Shown: positions 6,785 to 15,727, counted from the stretch's first letter. The stretch is DNA of 15,727 bases from Ectocarpus siliculosus (GCA_000310025.1 FN649727.1:6609801-6625527), one strand, 5' to 3'. Translations and numbers: made by a program. Notes: generated by a model from the letters alone, not told the origin.

Positions 6785-9700
6785 GTGGGTGGCAGCACCA
6801 TGCTTTTGTAAAATCGTAAAATCGGCAGCATCGCATCGCCGCGTCGCCACCGCACACCGCTCGAAAACCTTGCAACGAGGCACCCTTGGCCGTGTGCGGT
6901 GAGAGCACGGCCAGCCTCGTCTTTCCGGCACGCCGTCCCTATCAGCAGTCTTGTTCGTGTCACTGCTGCTGTTGTTTTCTCACTGCTGAATTCTGTCGCA
7001 GATAGATTTCTCTACATTCCCAACCACACCACAACAAACACACACAAGCGAAGTTTTCCCGCGTCTGTGTATGGTTATACATATCAGTCGATCCTTCTTT
7101 GTTCCAGTACAGTTCACGAGCCTATGCTGCTTTTCCTAGAGTAGTGAGTGGTAACTATGCACACTGCCTGCCTGTAGTCTCTGGCCAGAGGCCCACCTAG
7201 GACACCCCGTCGACGGCAGTGCCACATGACTGCTAATCAGACCAATGCGTCAACAGATCACCCGAGCAAAGAACATGCGATATATACATAGATCTACAAC
7301 AACAACAGCAGCAGTAGATGCATATGATATCCGATATTACAAGTTGTACCATACACACGGGAGAGAAAAAGCCAGTGCGACCCAGGGTGTTGTAGTCAGC
7401 CGGAGCGCGCCTCCAACCCTCAAGACAGGACGCATATGCATATGTAAGGCAGCAGTTGGTGTGTCTTGTTTGTTGTGGTTGTTTTCATCACATCTATTCC
7501 GGTGAGGCGATACCGGTGTTTGTTTCACAGGCACAATCGGAAGGTTCTTTAACCATGGGGGATTTTTTTTTCTCCTCCTTCCCTCTGTCTTTCAGAAAGT
7601 ACAATGTTTTAGAAAGTCTGATGGTACAGCAGCAGTAGTCGGTTCTGGAACGCTTGAGATTGTATTCGTGTTGGTAGAAAAGTATGAGGTCATGGTGGGC
7701 ATGGTGGCGTTTTGTGGGGGAGTTCGGGTGCTTTCATGTACAGGGTTCCCGAGCGAAGATCGCTGGATTCGTCGATGTAGCATCCGAGCTCGGTTCATTC
7801 AAGACTACCAACAGTATTTTCGGCATCTCCGAAAACCACGACCTACAGCAGTGGAGGTCCAGCAAAGGTTGGAGAACGGCGATGACCCTCGACATAGTCT
7901 TGGTGTCCGCGCACGAACTCGGCCCGGGATAGACCCCCACGCGCTCGAGGTCCAGCACCCGGTCATCGCCGCGCTGCTCGTGGACCGCGTCACGGATAGT
8001 GGAGTAATCCTCGCCGTCCTCGATGCGCCGGATCGCCATCCATGCAAGCTGCCGATGGCATGGCAGCCGAACGGCCACTGCAGTGACGGGAACGGGAGGG
8101 AAGGAACGCTGTAGCAGCGTCGCGTGTGGACGAACGCAAGACCGCACGTCGGGCGACTCTGCTGTCCCTAAGCCCCGGGTGTCGCACACAGCCGGGGCGC
8201 CCCTGATGAATGAACTGCTGCAGAACGTGCCCTCTTTTTCCTCCTGTTTGGCGTGTCGGAACTTGGTTGCCAAAAGAAGTGGGGACGAAGGAGCGTCCTT
8301 GTGATACGTGTGGTTTCGTGTGCGAACGTTCCTAGAAATGGTGTGGAACATTTCTTGGACCGGTCTTCATAATATTGCTGTTTGTGGAGCACAGATTCTT
8401 GCCACAGTAGCATCATGAAGCGGGCCAGAGACCGACTCTTTGACGCATCGGTATGAGTGCTTGATGCCATCACCAGAAACGGCGAATGAGTACAACACCG
8501 CTATCGGACGAAGGCTTTCTTGACTGACTGCGACAACAGCAGTCGTGTGCATCACGCAGGGTCGGCAACGGATACGTACGTCAAGAGTCGGCAACAAGAG
8601 TACATGCACGCGAGGAATCCAGGGGAAATATATATTTTCTACAAATCAATCTATTTCTTGGAGGGTGTGTGACCTTCACGTGGTACTTCAACGACAACCA
8701 ATTTTGTGAACGCATGATCCAAAGTTGTGTAGAAAGGTGCTCTGCTGCTGATGTGCTTCCTTCCCAACTCTCAAACGGCGTGCATACATCCAATACGACA
8801 CGGGCCAGTCAGTCACTCTTAATCTCTGTTTCCGACCCGTTTTAACGCGTTTGTTCGCTTTGGCCTCTCACAGCTCCTCAACGTGGGACAAAGCGTAGTC
8901 CGGCTCGTGAGGGCGGCGCAGAGGCACGGTCCGGTCGTGATCGTCACGGACTCCCACGAGGGTTGGGTGCGCGGCACCGCGGAGCTCCTCCTCCCGGGGG
9001 GCGCGGCGGCGGCGTGCCTCGAGAACGTGGAGGTCGTGAGCAGCAGGGACCGTTTCGCCAAGGACTTCCCGGACCAGCCGGCCTGCTGGCAGATCGCCGC
9101 CTTCTCATACGTGACGAACCGGCATCTGTTGTCCCGCGGCGCCACCGATCGGTTCAGGCGCGCGAATGCTGCCGCCACCGCTGCTGCTGCTGCTGCGGCG
9201 GCGGCGGCGGCGGCGGCCAGCGGTTGTGGGGTGGAGGGCGGAAGAAGTAGAGGGACCGCCAGACGAAAGGCGGCTGAAGGAGGGGACGGCGGGAAGACGG
9301 TGGAAGAACGGGAGGGGAGCGCGGATGTCGGCACGGCTGGCTGCGCGACAGCAGCAGCGGCAGCGGCAGCTTCTGCGAGTGGCGGGGCGGGCGCTGGAAG
9401 GGTGGCAGGGGCGAGCCGCCGCCGCCGGCACCGCCGACGCGTCAGCTTCAGCAGCAGCACTACTTCTAGCAGCAGCAAGAGTAGCGGCAGCGGCAGCGGC
9501 GGTGGCAGAGGTGACGGCCATGTTCGGGTTTCCACAAGAAGAGGCGGGACTCTCATCGCCGTCGCGACGGCACCGAAGCACTCGGAGGACAAGGCGGCGG
9601 CGCTGACCCTCAGGGAGCACCACCCAAACGTGGTGGCCAAGACGGTCTCCCTGATGGAGGGCCCCACGCCGCTGGAGCTGAAGAACCAGCTCGATCTCCT

Positions 9701-9988
9701 CGCGGACAAGTTCAGGCTTATGTTCGGACACGCCTCGTCGTCGCTGGAAAGGCCGGACAGCGCGCCGGCGCCAGCAGCGGCGGCGTCGACGCGGGCACCG
9801 GTGTCCTCGCCGAAGGTGCGACGGAGGGAGGGAGGCGGCGGCGCACTCTCTGACGATGGTGACGACGACGACTTGACCAGCGAAGACGACGACGAGGACG
9901 ACGGCAGCCTGCTACTGCGAGGTGCGCCCGCTCCTTCGTATGGCTCGTCGCCTTCTACTACTGCCGCTGCTGCTCGAACGAGTGACGA

Positions 9989-10026
<38 letters not shown>

Positions 10027-10349
10027 ATTCCACCGCTGCTTCTCCTCTGTCCGGTCTCCCCTCGGCTGTCCAAGGCGACGCGGTCAAGCCCGGGAGGCTA
10101 AATACCGGCACTCTGGATCAGGGCCGGCACCTCTCCCGCTGGGGCTACGGCGACGGCGACAGCGACGACTACATGACGCCGCCGTGCTCGGCGTCCACCG
10201 TGAGCAGCAACGGCAGCCTCGCCGGCAGCGAGAGCGGGGGGGGCTCGGTGTTGCCCGGCTGGGCCTCCTCCGCTTCCGGCTCCGGGCCGATCCCCTCGCC
10301 GCCAGGCCCCCTCCCTGCCGCTTCTTGTGCCGAAGGGCCGCAATCGTGA
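6635..10349 (+). CDS. HAD-like family protein, probable pseudophosphatase (exons 6635-6784 and 8874-10349)
   Basis: Joining the two exons in phase 0 gives about 541 residues. Residues 16-32 (VPAVTVFGWDDVLCPTT) match HAD motif I (hhhDxDxT/V-L) of a protist family with FDWDDTL-PT. The nucleophile Asp is Gly23, while the second Asp (D25) remains. Residues 71-82 (VVIVTDSHEGWV) match motif II plus the family's TN-x-E-x-GWV signature, with Thr75 conserved. VEVVSSRDRF and CWQIAAF follow. Residues about 302-330, NVVAKTVSLMEGPT then QLDLLADKF, match the conserved C-terminal block of the same family. No motif IV Gly-Asp is visible. An Ala/Ser/Gly/Arg-rich insertion (about 145-270) separates the two halves, and an acidic, Ala-rich tail follows. 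Catalysis is therefore unlikely, and the role is unknown. Family assignment is from recognition and was not run through a search. Confidence 0.75.
6785..8873 (+). other. Large intron of gene 2 (2089 nt)
   Basis: The donor is GTGGGT and the acceptor CCTCTCACAG, with phase 0 on both sides. An extra small exon inside cannot be excluded, but the direct join reads well. The intron contains AT-rich patches, an acgaca/aacaac-type simple stretch near 7300, and a GC3-rich open stretch on the - strand (7734-8075). Confidence 0.65.
7734..8053 (-). CDS. Candidate antisense exon or mobile-element coding remnant, unknown protein
   Basis: The - strand frame beginning LAWMAIRRIEDGEDY (after ccatcggcag, a possible acceptor) stays open for about 105 codons to TGA near 7734. 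In its first 55-60 codons nearly all third positions are G or C, like the real exons nearby and unlike the surrounding intron. No family is recognised. The opposing + frame at 7684-7932 (..SIFGISENHDLQQW..) is also open and protein-like, so the coding strand is uncertain. It may be an exon of a nested gene, a transposon fragment or chance. No start codon is assigned. Confidence 0.3.
8874..10349 (+). CDS. Gene 2 exon 2: HAD core remainder, low-complexity insertion, acidic/Ala tail
   Basis: The acceptor is tggcctctcacag at 8861-8873, with a good pyrimidine tract. The exon opens in phase 0 with LLNVGQSVV, not with an ATG, so it cannot be a whole gene. It runs 491 codons to TGA 10347-10349. It contains motif II (VVIVTD), 13 consecutive Ala (9180-9218), an Arg-rich patch, a Ser run, the NVVAKTVSLMEGPT block (about 9627-9668), an acidic run (about 9849-9905), 12 Ala coded by pure GCT (9990-10025) and a Ser/Gly/Pro tail. 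The 430-codon - strand frame opposite it is a shadow. Confidence 0.82.
9180..9218 (+). repeat. GCT/GCG triplet repeat coding 13 Ala
   Basis: GCT codons change to a GCG run and a final GCC inside exon 2 of gene 2, about residues 153-165. This is a coding microsatellite placed in the insertion between the two conserved halves of the HAD-like core. Confidence 0.9.
9990..10025 (+). repeat. Pure (GCT)12 repeat coding 12 Ala
   Basis: Twelve uninterrupted GCT codons lie between GAC and GAT, about residues 423-434 of gene 2. The purity suggests recent expansion or slippage. Confidence 0.92.
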
Positions 10350-11504
10350 TGAGAGCGTGAAGAAAGAAATTTCCCGGCCTTCGTCCGGTGGGCACAACTA
10401 AATAGCTTCCTCCGCGACGGCCAGATCGGCGGTGAAGCTAATTAGTTGGGGGAGAGCTTCCCCCGGGGGGGGGGGGGGGAGGGGGGCGGTTGGTGGCCAG
10501 GGATCGTTTGACAGCGGACCAGCAGGAGCAGGGCTCGAATAGTGGGGAAGGCGCGGAGCAGGGTGTTTGTTTTGTGGATGGCGGCGCTTGTTGCTGTTGC
10601 TGCCGCTGGGGCGTTTGCTGCCGCCAGGTTAGGTTGTGCGAGACTTTAGTGCATTGTTTTTCTCGATGGAAGATGGCATGTGTTTTTTTTGTCGTGTGTG
10701 TCGGCTATGTGTTTGATTGGTATGCTTTGTATGTTTCATGTTCCTGCGTGAGATGGGTACGTTTGTCAAGGGGGTCTGGCATAAAGGAGTCAGATGGATG
10801 GTATAGAGGTAGGGGGGGGTACGATATTCCACGTGTTTGTGAGAGAGTTGGTTGCTCGTCTTTTGTTTCCTTCCACATCTTAGGGGGTGCTCTCTCGTCT
10901 GGCCATTCTTCGGTCGGCCTTCCTCTGGTTGTGCATATATTCGTTGCCTGCTTTGATTTGGTATTTTTTGTATGTTTTTGTTCTTAGCACATATTTCAGG
11001 AGGGACAACACCCCCTTCCCCCCTCTCACAAGCGGACCCGTCTTGTTGGGGGGTTAATCATGCCCGTGGCTCCGCAACATCAGTAGGAGAATGATCGTCG
11101 GCCTAGCCCTAGAATCCGTTTCAGCCAGCTACAGGCTAGAGGCGCTAACAAAAGTCATTAAGTTTGTTTTTTTTGTGCGTGGATTATTTTCAGTTTTTCT
11201 CTGTTGTGGCCGGCGGACGAGGATATATTTTTAACATGTTCGGGGGAGGGGGGGGGGGGGTCCAGAAACCACTTGAGTGTAAAGAACGGGGCCCGGACAT
11301 GCAATAGTAACCGATTACCTGAACGCTGTCCTGGAAAGGTAAAACGACTGCGTTTTCTTGAACTGTGTGTGGTTGGAGCTTACCGTGTTGGTTTTACACC
11401 AAGAAGGTTGCCTTCCCTCGAGCTCTTTATGGATCATCATGCGTTGTGTGTGTGGTTCGGGCGGGGAGAGGGGGGGGGGGGGCACAGCGGTCGTAGATGG
11501 TCGC

Positions 11505-11534
11505 GGTGTGCGTACCACCGGTGTGCGTACCACC
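11505..11534 (+). repeat. Two perfect tandem copies of a 15-nt unit
   Basis: The unit GGTGTGCGTACCACC occurs at 11505-11519 and 11520-11534 without mismatch and is followed by ggtgg. It lies in the 3' flank of gene 2. Confidence 0.9.
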
Positions 11535-12703
11535 GGTGGTCAGGCGACGGTAACACAAGAAAGCGCAACCGAACAAGAAGAAGCATGCATGTTTATTCAG
11601 AACGGAGGAGCATAATGTGGTACACCATACTACATGTTTTCATGTTTTCAGTTCTTTTTTTGCTGTCGCTCGTCTCGCTCTCTTGGCGCGCGTTGGCGTA
11701 GTCACGTGCGTGCCCGGGATGTTTGATTGTTGGCAGGTTAGTGATGATTTTGTTGGGAAGCACAGTAGGTCTCCCCGCATCGCCGTCGTTTCTGTGTGGT
11801 ATGGCGCAAAGCCAGTCTTGGCCGAAGTTCTTGTACATGTATGGCTCACGTGAGAGCAGGTTGTGCATGTGTGGTATTGAAGAGTGACTTTGATGTGTGG
11901 ATGTGTATGGCTGTTTTTGTGGCATCATATTTTCTTTCTTCTTGATTTTTTTTCGTACGTTGTTGTGGAAAGGTGAGATTTTTCTCGGAAGTTTTTTTCG
12001 AGACCCGCGGAGCAAAGTGATTGGTGATGGATTTGCACACGATGACACACGCAGAGCGCGGAGGAGCTGCGCATCCGTAGCAATAAACAAAAAACGGAGG
12101 AACGTTGCCGGGGGCGGGTGTGTGTGAAAATTTTCGAGGGTTGGTTGCGTGCTTGGCACGAGCGGGGTACCTGTGGAGACCTGCTACTTTGGAAATGTGA
12201 TGATGCCCCGTGGTGTGTACCATGTGAAGCAGGGGGGGGAGGTGGTAATGGGGTGGCTGTTTGAGGATGCACGCGACGGGCTGCTCTTTTCGGGGGTGGC
12301 GTGATAGGTATGCTGCTGCCTTGCTGCGCAGCATTCATTTGGGCCATCCATTCTAGATATACACACACACCAACGGAGTTCTTTTTTCAGTAATTTAATT
12401 TAACGTTACGACGCCGGCCGTTTGTTCTTTTGAATCAAAAGAATGCATTCCACCGGCCGTGTGGAGGATAATAGGATATAGGTTGATAGTCCTTCGCTAG
12501 CTGCGTGTTTTGGTCGAGGCGCGCAACCTGCTATGGTCCTTTCCAGCGGGGGCCCGCAAGGGGAAAGGGGGGAGGGGGGGGGGTGCCCGCTATACCCCGG
12601 GGGTTGACCTCTGTTACTTAATGACACTCACGCTCATATTTTGTATGTTTTGTGTGTGGGATGTGTGGCGTGAAAATAGGCGCCTTCTTGACCCGATCCC
12701 GAC

Positions 12704-13030
12704 TTAACAATATTTTTTCCTGTGCCCACCGAGTTTGGTTGTGAAACAGCTGCAGGTGCATGTCCGAACCGATTTTCGCTGGGGTGGGGAGGGAGGGTAT
12801 CCGGCGCAGACATTTTTCATGTTGCAGTCAAAGAGGGTTGAGTTGTGGGCGTTGAGAAAGGTGTAGAAGAAGTGGTGCACAGGAGATAGATTTGTGGGTA
12901 CCCTGTTGATGATGTTGTAGATACTGACCGCTGTTTTTTGTGCCTGCGTTTTCTCAGCAGAGAGTTTCAACGGAGGATTGAAAAGTATCCAGTGATACAT
13001 GATCGAAGATTTGGAACCGGAGACCGACAT
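12704..13030 (-). CDS. Weak candidate small ORF, 108 codons, unknown
   Basis: The frame starts at ATG 13030 (MSVSGSKSSIMYHW) and has a fairly even amino-acid mix, including NIINRVPTNLSPVHHFF, unlike the repeat-driven ORFs around it. Codon use is not GC3-biased like genes 1 and 2. No domain, signal peptide or family is recognised and the start context is poor. It may be random or part of a - strand transcript. Confidence 0.2.
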   Translation of the reverse strand: MSVSGSKSSIMYHWILFNPPLKLSAEKTQAQKTAVSIYNIINRVPTNLSPVHHFFYTFLNAHNSTLFDCNMKNVCAGYPPSPPQRKSVRTCTCSCFTTKLGGHRKKYC

Positions 13031-13900
13031 GACGTGCCCTTTTTTATGGGTAATTCATTTGCTGCTTTGATTTGAACCTCATTTCGGATAGATGCTAATG
13101 TGGACCTGCGTGACCACAGAAGAAGTTGCTTGTTCACCCTTCCTTCTCAAGAGTAGAGGAGGTGTGAATGGAAGTGATAGCGGTAGTAGTCAGAGCGGTT
13201 TGTAATGTGAAGATGACAACAAACAACGAACGGCAAACAAAGAAAACAACACCAACGTTTTTGAAAGGTGAAGCCCAGATTGCTTGGTGCGCGTGAGCAA
13301 CAACCCGCCCACGGTGGTGGCAGTCAGTGCAGAAGAAGAAGTCGCAGACAGACCTTCCTGCACAAAAGAAGACGATGAGAGTTTTTTTTTTTGTTCCACA
13401 TTCTACATCACCGCAACAATCTTGGCTCGAGGTTGTTACAGTAGTAGTAGCATCTTTTATTGGTAACCACACACCGGTTGATTGATTGTGTTTCCGCCCG
13501 TCCGTCCGCGGAACAAACGAATTGTTTTTTTCTGCTGTTCTCGAGAACGAGCGTCCAACGGGAGTGAGTGAGGATGCAAATAAGCACGCCCGCACCATCA
13601 CCGTGCGGTTTGATCAAAATCGACAAAAGAGTGTCCTGCTACGTCCTAACCATCCGATAGTCGAGTCAAACCTTACGAACGAAGAACCAGGGTGGTGGTA
13701 GTAGGTACTAATATGTCTAGCGGGTAGCCCCATTTGAGGGTATCGTCGTATGTATGTGTGTAATACTTCGTGTGCTTTCTGAGAAAAGAGATGCGGCGAA
13801 AACTAAACGCAGTAAGACTTCCCATTCGAGCTCCAATATCGCCCCCCTGTCAATGGATGCGGCGAAGTCTTCACAGTATACAAGGTGTTGAGACAAACAC

Positions 13901-13924
13901 CCTCCTCCTCCTCCTCCTCCTCCT
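13901..13924 (+). repeat. (CTC)n microsatellite
   Basis: About eight CTC units in a row, ending before tggtctg. On the - strand it reads as GAG. It lies in non-coding sequence. Confidence 0.85.
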
Positions 13925-14596
13925 GGTCTGAATTTTTTCTCTTTTTTTTTGCCGCGTCATCTGCGCACGAAAAACAAAAAATATGACCCGGATCAGATGG
14001 CCAAAGTTGCACACTCAACAGTTAGTGCCTCGAGATCGTTCCAACAGTCCACGGGCTTTGCTCAGAACAGTATAGTGTCCTGGGAAGAGCGATGACGACC
14101 AGCTCGCCGTACGGGAGTGTGCTCACGAGAATGAAGTGAACAAGAAAGGCAGGATGATGAACGGATGATGATGAGTTAGTCAACCAAGTCGATCGTCTTC
14201 ACGCAACAGGAAGGATGGGACGAGACAGAAACAGCCTGGTTGGCCAGAGTGTACATGTTGTGAGCTCTCCTCAATGCTCAACGCAACACACACACACACG
14301 GTATTAATTTGCACCCCTTTCCACCAACGGCACCCCCCCCCCTTGTTTCATGCCTGTTTTTCACCATACACCTACCTCCGAACTGCTCCGTGCACATATA
14401 TATCCAACACTACCCAGGTGGTGTGTACTATGGTACTGTTTGGCTCGAGTATTCAAGGAGACGCTCGTCATGACCCCCCCCCTCCCCGAAGATATAGGAA
14501 GGTAGACCATGAAGACGACAAGTTCAAAAAATGCGATTGCGGCTCCGAATGCGAAGACCGTGTTAGAATGTCGGTTGTACGGGAAAATAGAGGGAG

Positions 14597-14779
14597 GTGT
14601 ACACAACTGAAGTGCGAAAAGTACAAGAACAGTACAGGGAGATGTTTGAGGCATGGGATAGCCAGGAGAAGACGTTAGCTGTACTGGGGCGTAGGAAGTG
14701 GGTAAAAAAGGCGGGAAGTGACATCGATAGGGTAGATAGATTAGGGAAGACATTTTTTGAGCCACCTTTGGCAAAGTAG
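14597..14779 (+). CDS. Weak candidate small ORF, about 60 codons, unknown
   Basis: The frame includes EVRKVQEQYREMFEAW and RRKWVKKAGSDIDR and ends at TAG after PPLAK. The composition is charged and helix-forming, reading like real protein. Third positions are mixed A/T/G, unlike the GC3-rich genes upstream. The annotated start is GTG, so it would have to be an exon or a remnant. The preceding frame (14274-14678) has a Cys-rich segment, KKCDCGSECEDR. This may be a decayed mobile-element gene. No family is recognised. Confidence 0.25.
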   Translation: MYTTEVRKVQEQYREMFEAWDSQEKTLAVLGRRKWVKKAGSDIDRVDRLGKTFFEPPLAK

Positions 14780-14822
14780 GAAGGAACGATTGGCCATCGG
14801 TGATCGGTCCTGTGGGAACAAT

Positions 14823-14873
14823 GCCCCGTCCTCTCGAGGACGCGTGGTCAATGGTCTAACCGCTAAGGTATGC
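14823..14873 (+). repeat. Hairpin-centred dispersed element, copy 1
   Basis: The copy opens GCCCCGTCC, with a stem CGTCC (14827-14831) pairing with GGACG (14838-14842), then a conserved 31-nt tail CG-x-GGTC-x-ATGGT-x-TAAC...GG-x-ATGC. The tail matches copy 2 at 23 of 31 positions. Confidence 0.75.
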
Positions 14874-15018
14874 AAAACATAAAGAGTATGCCCCGCCCCC
14901 GGGGGTATGCCCAGACGAATCAACCCGTGGCATATACATCAGCTTTGGCACAGCAAACGCAAAGGTCATGACTAGCTTCTCATTTATCTTTTGAAACGTA
15001 GCGAAAATCCGGCATATC

Positions 15019-15074
15019 GCCCCGTCCCAGCATTGTAGGGACGCGAGGTCTATGGTTTAACGATTACGGCATGC
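15019..15074 (+). repeat. Hairpin-centred dispersed element, copy 2
   Basis: Same layout as copy 1. The stem CGTCCC (15023-15028) pairs with GGGACG (15038-15043) around a 9-nt loop, and is followed by the related 31-nt tail. The loop sequence differs from copy 1 in both length and bases while the stem is kept. Confidence 0.75.
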
Positions 15075-15253
15075 GTTTTCATGAGCGCCCCCCCTTCCCC
15101 TTCCCCCCCCTCCCCCCATCCCCCCGACGAAACATGCAAACATTACCACACAAGACCATCAAAATCGCGACGGCGGCGGCGCTGCGAACAGCCCGGACAT
15201 AAGGTAGCCAGCCGCGAAAGGAAGGGAAGGGCTGCCGACACACCACACACGCC

Positions 15254-15285
<32 letters not shown>

Positions 15286-15286
15286 C
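15254..15286 (+). repeat. (GA)n microsatellite with one interruption
   Basis: A GA dinucleotide run is interrupted once by an extra A. Simple repeat in non-coding sequence. Confidence 0.9.
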
Positions 15287-15437
15287 TGGGAGCCCCGCAA
15301 AACAAAATTTAAAAGTATTACCATACTCCCATATGACACAGCACTGCAATCGACAAACTCTCGATAGGTACAACCGGACAGAGCGAGCACGTGGTACCAC
15401 CACCACCCCAAGAAAATAAAAAAAAGTCTCCGCCATG

Positions 15438-15462
15438 GAGACAGACAGACAGACAGACAGAC
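15438..15462 (+). repeat. (GACA)n microsatellite
   Basis: A run of GACA/ACAG tetramers after the ccatgga context. Simple repeat in non-coding sequence. Confidence 0.9.
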
Positions 15463-15727
15463 CCAAACAGGTCAAGCGCAAAGGAAGTACGTCATGAATC
15501 TATACACTACACTACACCACACCAACACGAAGCGAGACTTCGGGGGGGGCGAAAAAGTCCCTCCCTTCTGTTTCGGCTGAAAAAACGGCCCGGACTCTAG
15601 CATTCGTACACTCACACGCGGGGGGGGGGGGAGGCACGCAAAGGGACCCCGTCGATTTTGGCCTCCTCGCAACCTTGCTTGGGCTTCTTATCGATGGAGC
15701 CCCGCTCTCGACCCCCCCCCCCCCCCG

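Larger units (their letters stand above)
10350..13100. other. G/T-rich 3' flank of gene 2, no recognised gene
   Basis: After the gene 2 stop the + strand is rich in G and T, with runs of T and G (10464-10492, 11242-11256, 11471-11482, 12570-12581), as in long 3' UTR or flank sequence. The 165-codon frame at 10490-10987 is a Cys/Val/Phe-rich reading of this GT-rich sequence and is not supported as a gene. An AATAAA occurs at 12082-12087 but its use is unknown. Confidence 0.5.
13101..15727. other. A/C-rich region with simple repeats, no recognised gene
   Basis: From about 13.15 kb the + strand becomes rich in A and C. It holds a CTC repeat (about 13901-13924), an AC repeat near 14287-14300, a GA repeat (15254-15286), a GACA repeat (15438-15462) and many C runs. 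Apart from a weak ORF at 14597-14779 and the paired hairpin element, nothing specific is seen. Confidence 0.5.

Noticed and set aside
6579-6902. 107-codon frame overlapping gene 2 exon 1
   Set aside because: Out of frame with the HAD motif I reading; Pro/Ser/Arg-rich without similarity.
8819-10111. 430-codon open frame on the - strand opposite gene 2 exon 2
   Set aside because: It is the antisense reading of GC-rich triplet repeats. The + frame carries HAD-family motifs, and this one is Ser/Ala/Leu/Pro repeats without a family.
10447-10463. Terminator-like hairpin GGGGGA/TTCCCCC after gene 2
   Set aside because: Six-base stem in a G/C homopolymer area of a eukaryotic genome; bacterial-type termination does not apply.
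10490-10987. 165-codon Cys/Val/Phe-rich frame after gene 2
   Set aside because: Its residues follow from GT-rich sequence (TGT, GTT, TTT). No family, and it lies in the likely 3' UTR/flank.
11204-12368. Several frames of 80-190 codons on both strands
   Set aside because: They overlap each other in GT-rich low-complexity sequence; no motif, no consistent codon bias.
14843-14873. tRNA gene suggested by the D-arm-like GGTC..ATGGT.TAAC
   Set aside because: No acceptor stem, anticodon arm or box B can be built around it; both copies diverge at positions a tRNA would keep.

Overview
The window looks like nuclear DNA of a eukaryote, most likely a brown alga or another photosynthetic stramenopile of the Ectocarpus type. 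Reasons: GC-rich exons are separated by lower-GC introns of 0.4-2.1 kb with GT..AG ends; the long exons encode proteins swollen by Gly, Ser, Ala and Asp/Glu low-complexity tracts; the regions after the stop codons are rich in G and T; and the second gene belongs to a HAD-like family that I associate with stramenopiles and other protists. The taxonomic call is inference. No bacterial operon, rRNA, convincing tRNA or CRISPR array is visible.

Two genes lie head to tail on the + strand. Gene 1 (216-4475) is the 3' part of a homologue of ERCC6L/PICH, the Snf2-family DNA translocase of ultrafine anaphase bridges. Its ATPase exons lie before the window. Four exons can be placed by matching the family: a 32-nt microexon (216-247), 680-805, 1465-1601 and a large last exon (1988-4475). 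All reading phases agree across the junctions. The last exon encodes a long acidic disordered tail with SUMO-interaction-like motifs, a Ser-Thr-Pro motif of the Polo-box docking type, a duplicated basic-helical motif and a C-terminal TPR-like helical pair.

Gene 2 (6635-10349) has two recognisable exons: 6635-6784, with HAD motif I, and 8874-10349, with motif II, the C-terminal family block and a disordered tail. They encode about 541 residues. The catalytic nucleophile Asp of motif I is Gly and no motif IV Gly-Asp is visible, so the product is probably a pseudophosphatase or scaffold.

The rest is non-coding or uncertain. 4476-6634 is the intergenic region, with a bulged inverted repeat and a 14-nt tandem repeat. 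The 2.1-kb intron of gene 2 holds a GC3-rich open stretch on the - strand that may be an antisense or transposon-derived exon. 10350-15727 contains no recognisable gene. It carries simple repeats, poly-G/C tracts, two weak small ORFs and a pair of diverged copies of an element built around a conserved hairpin (14823-14873 and 15019-15074). The + strand is G/T-rich up to about 13.1 kb and A/C-rich beyond, so a convergent - strand gene may lie to the right. The window ends in a C homopolymer.

The two genes need not act in one pathway; nothing in the sequence links them beyond adjacency. I see no clear new multi-gene system. The best leads are the catalytically dead HAD protein, the regulatory tail of the PICH homologue and the paired hairpin element.
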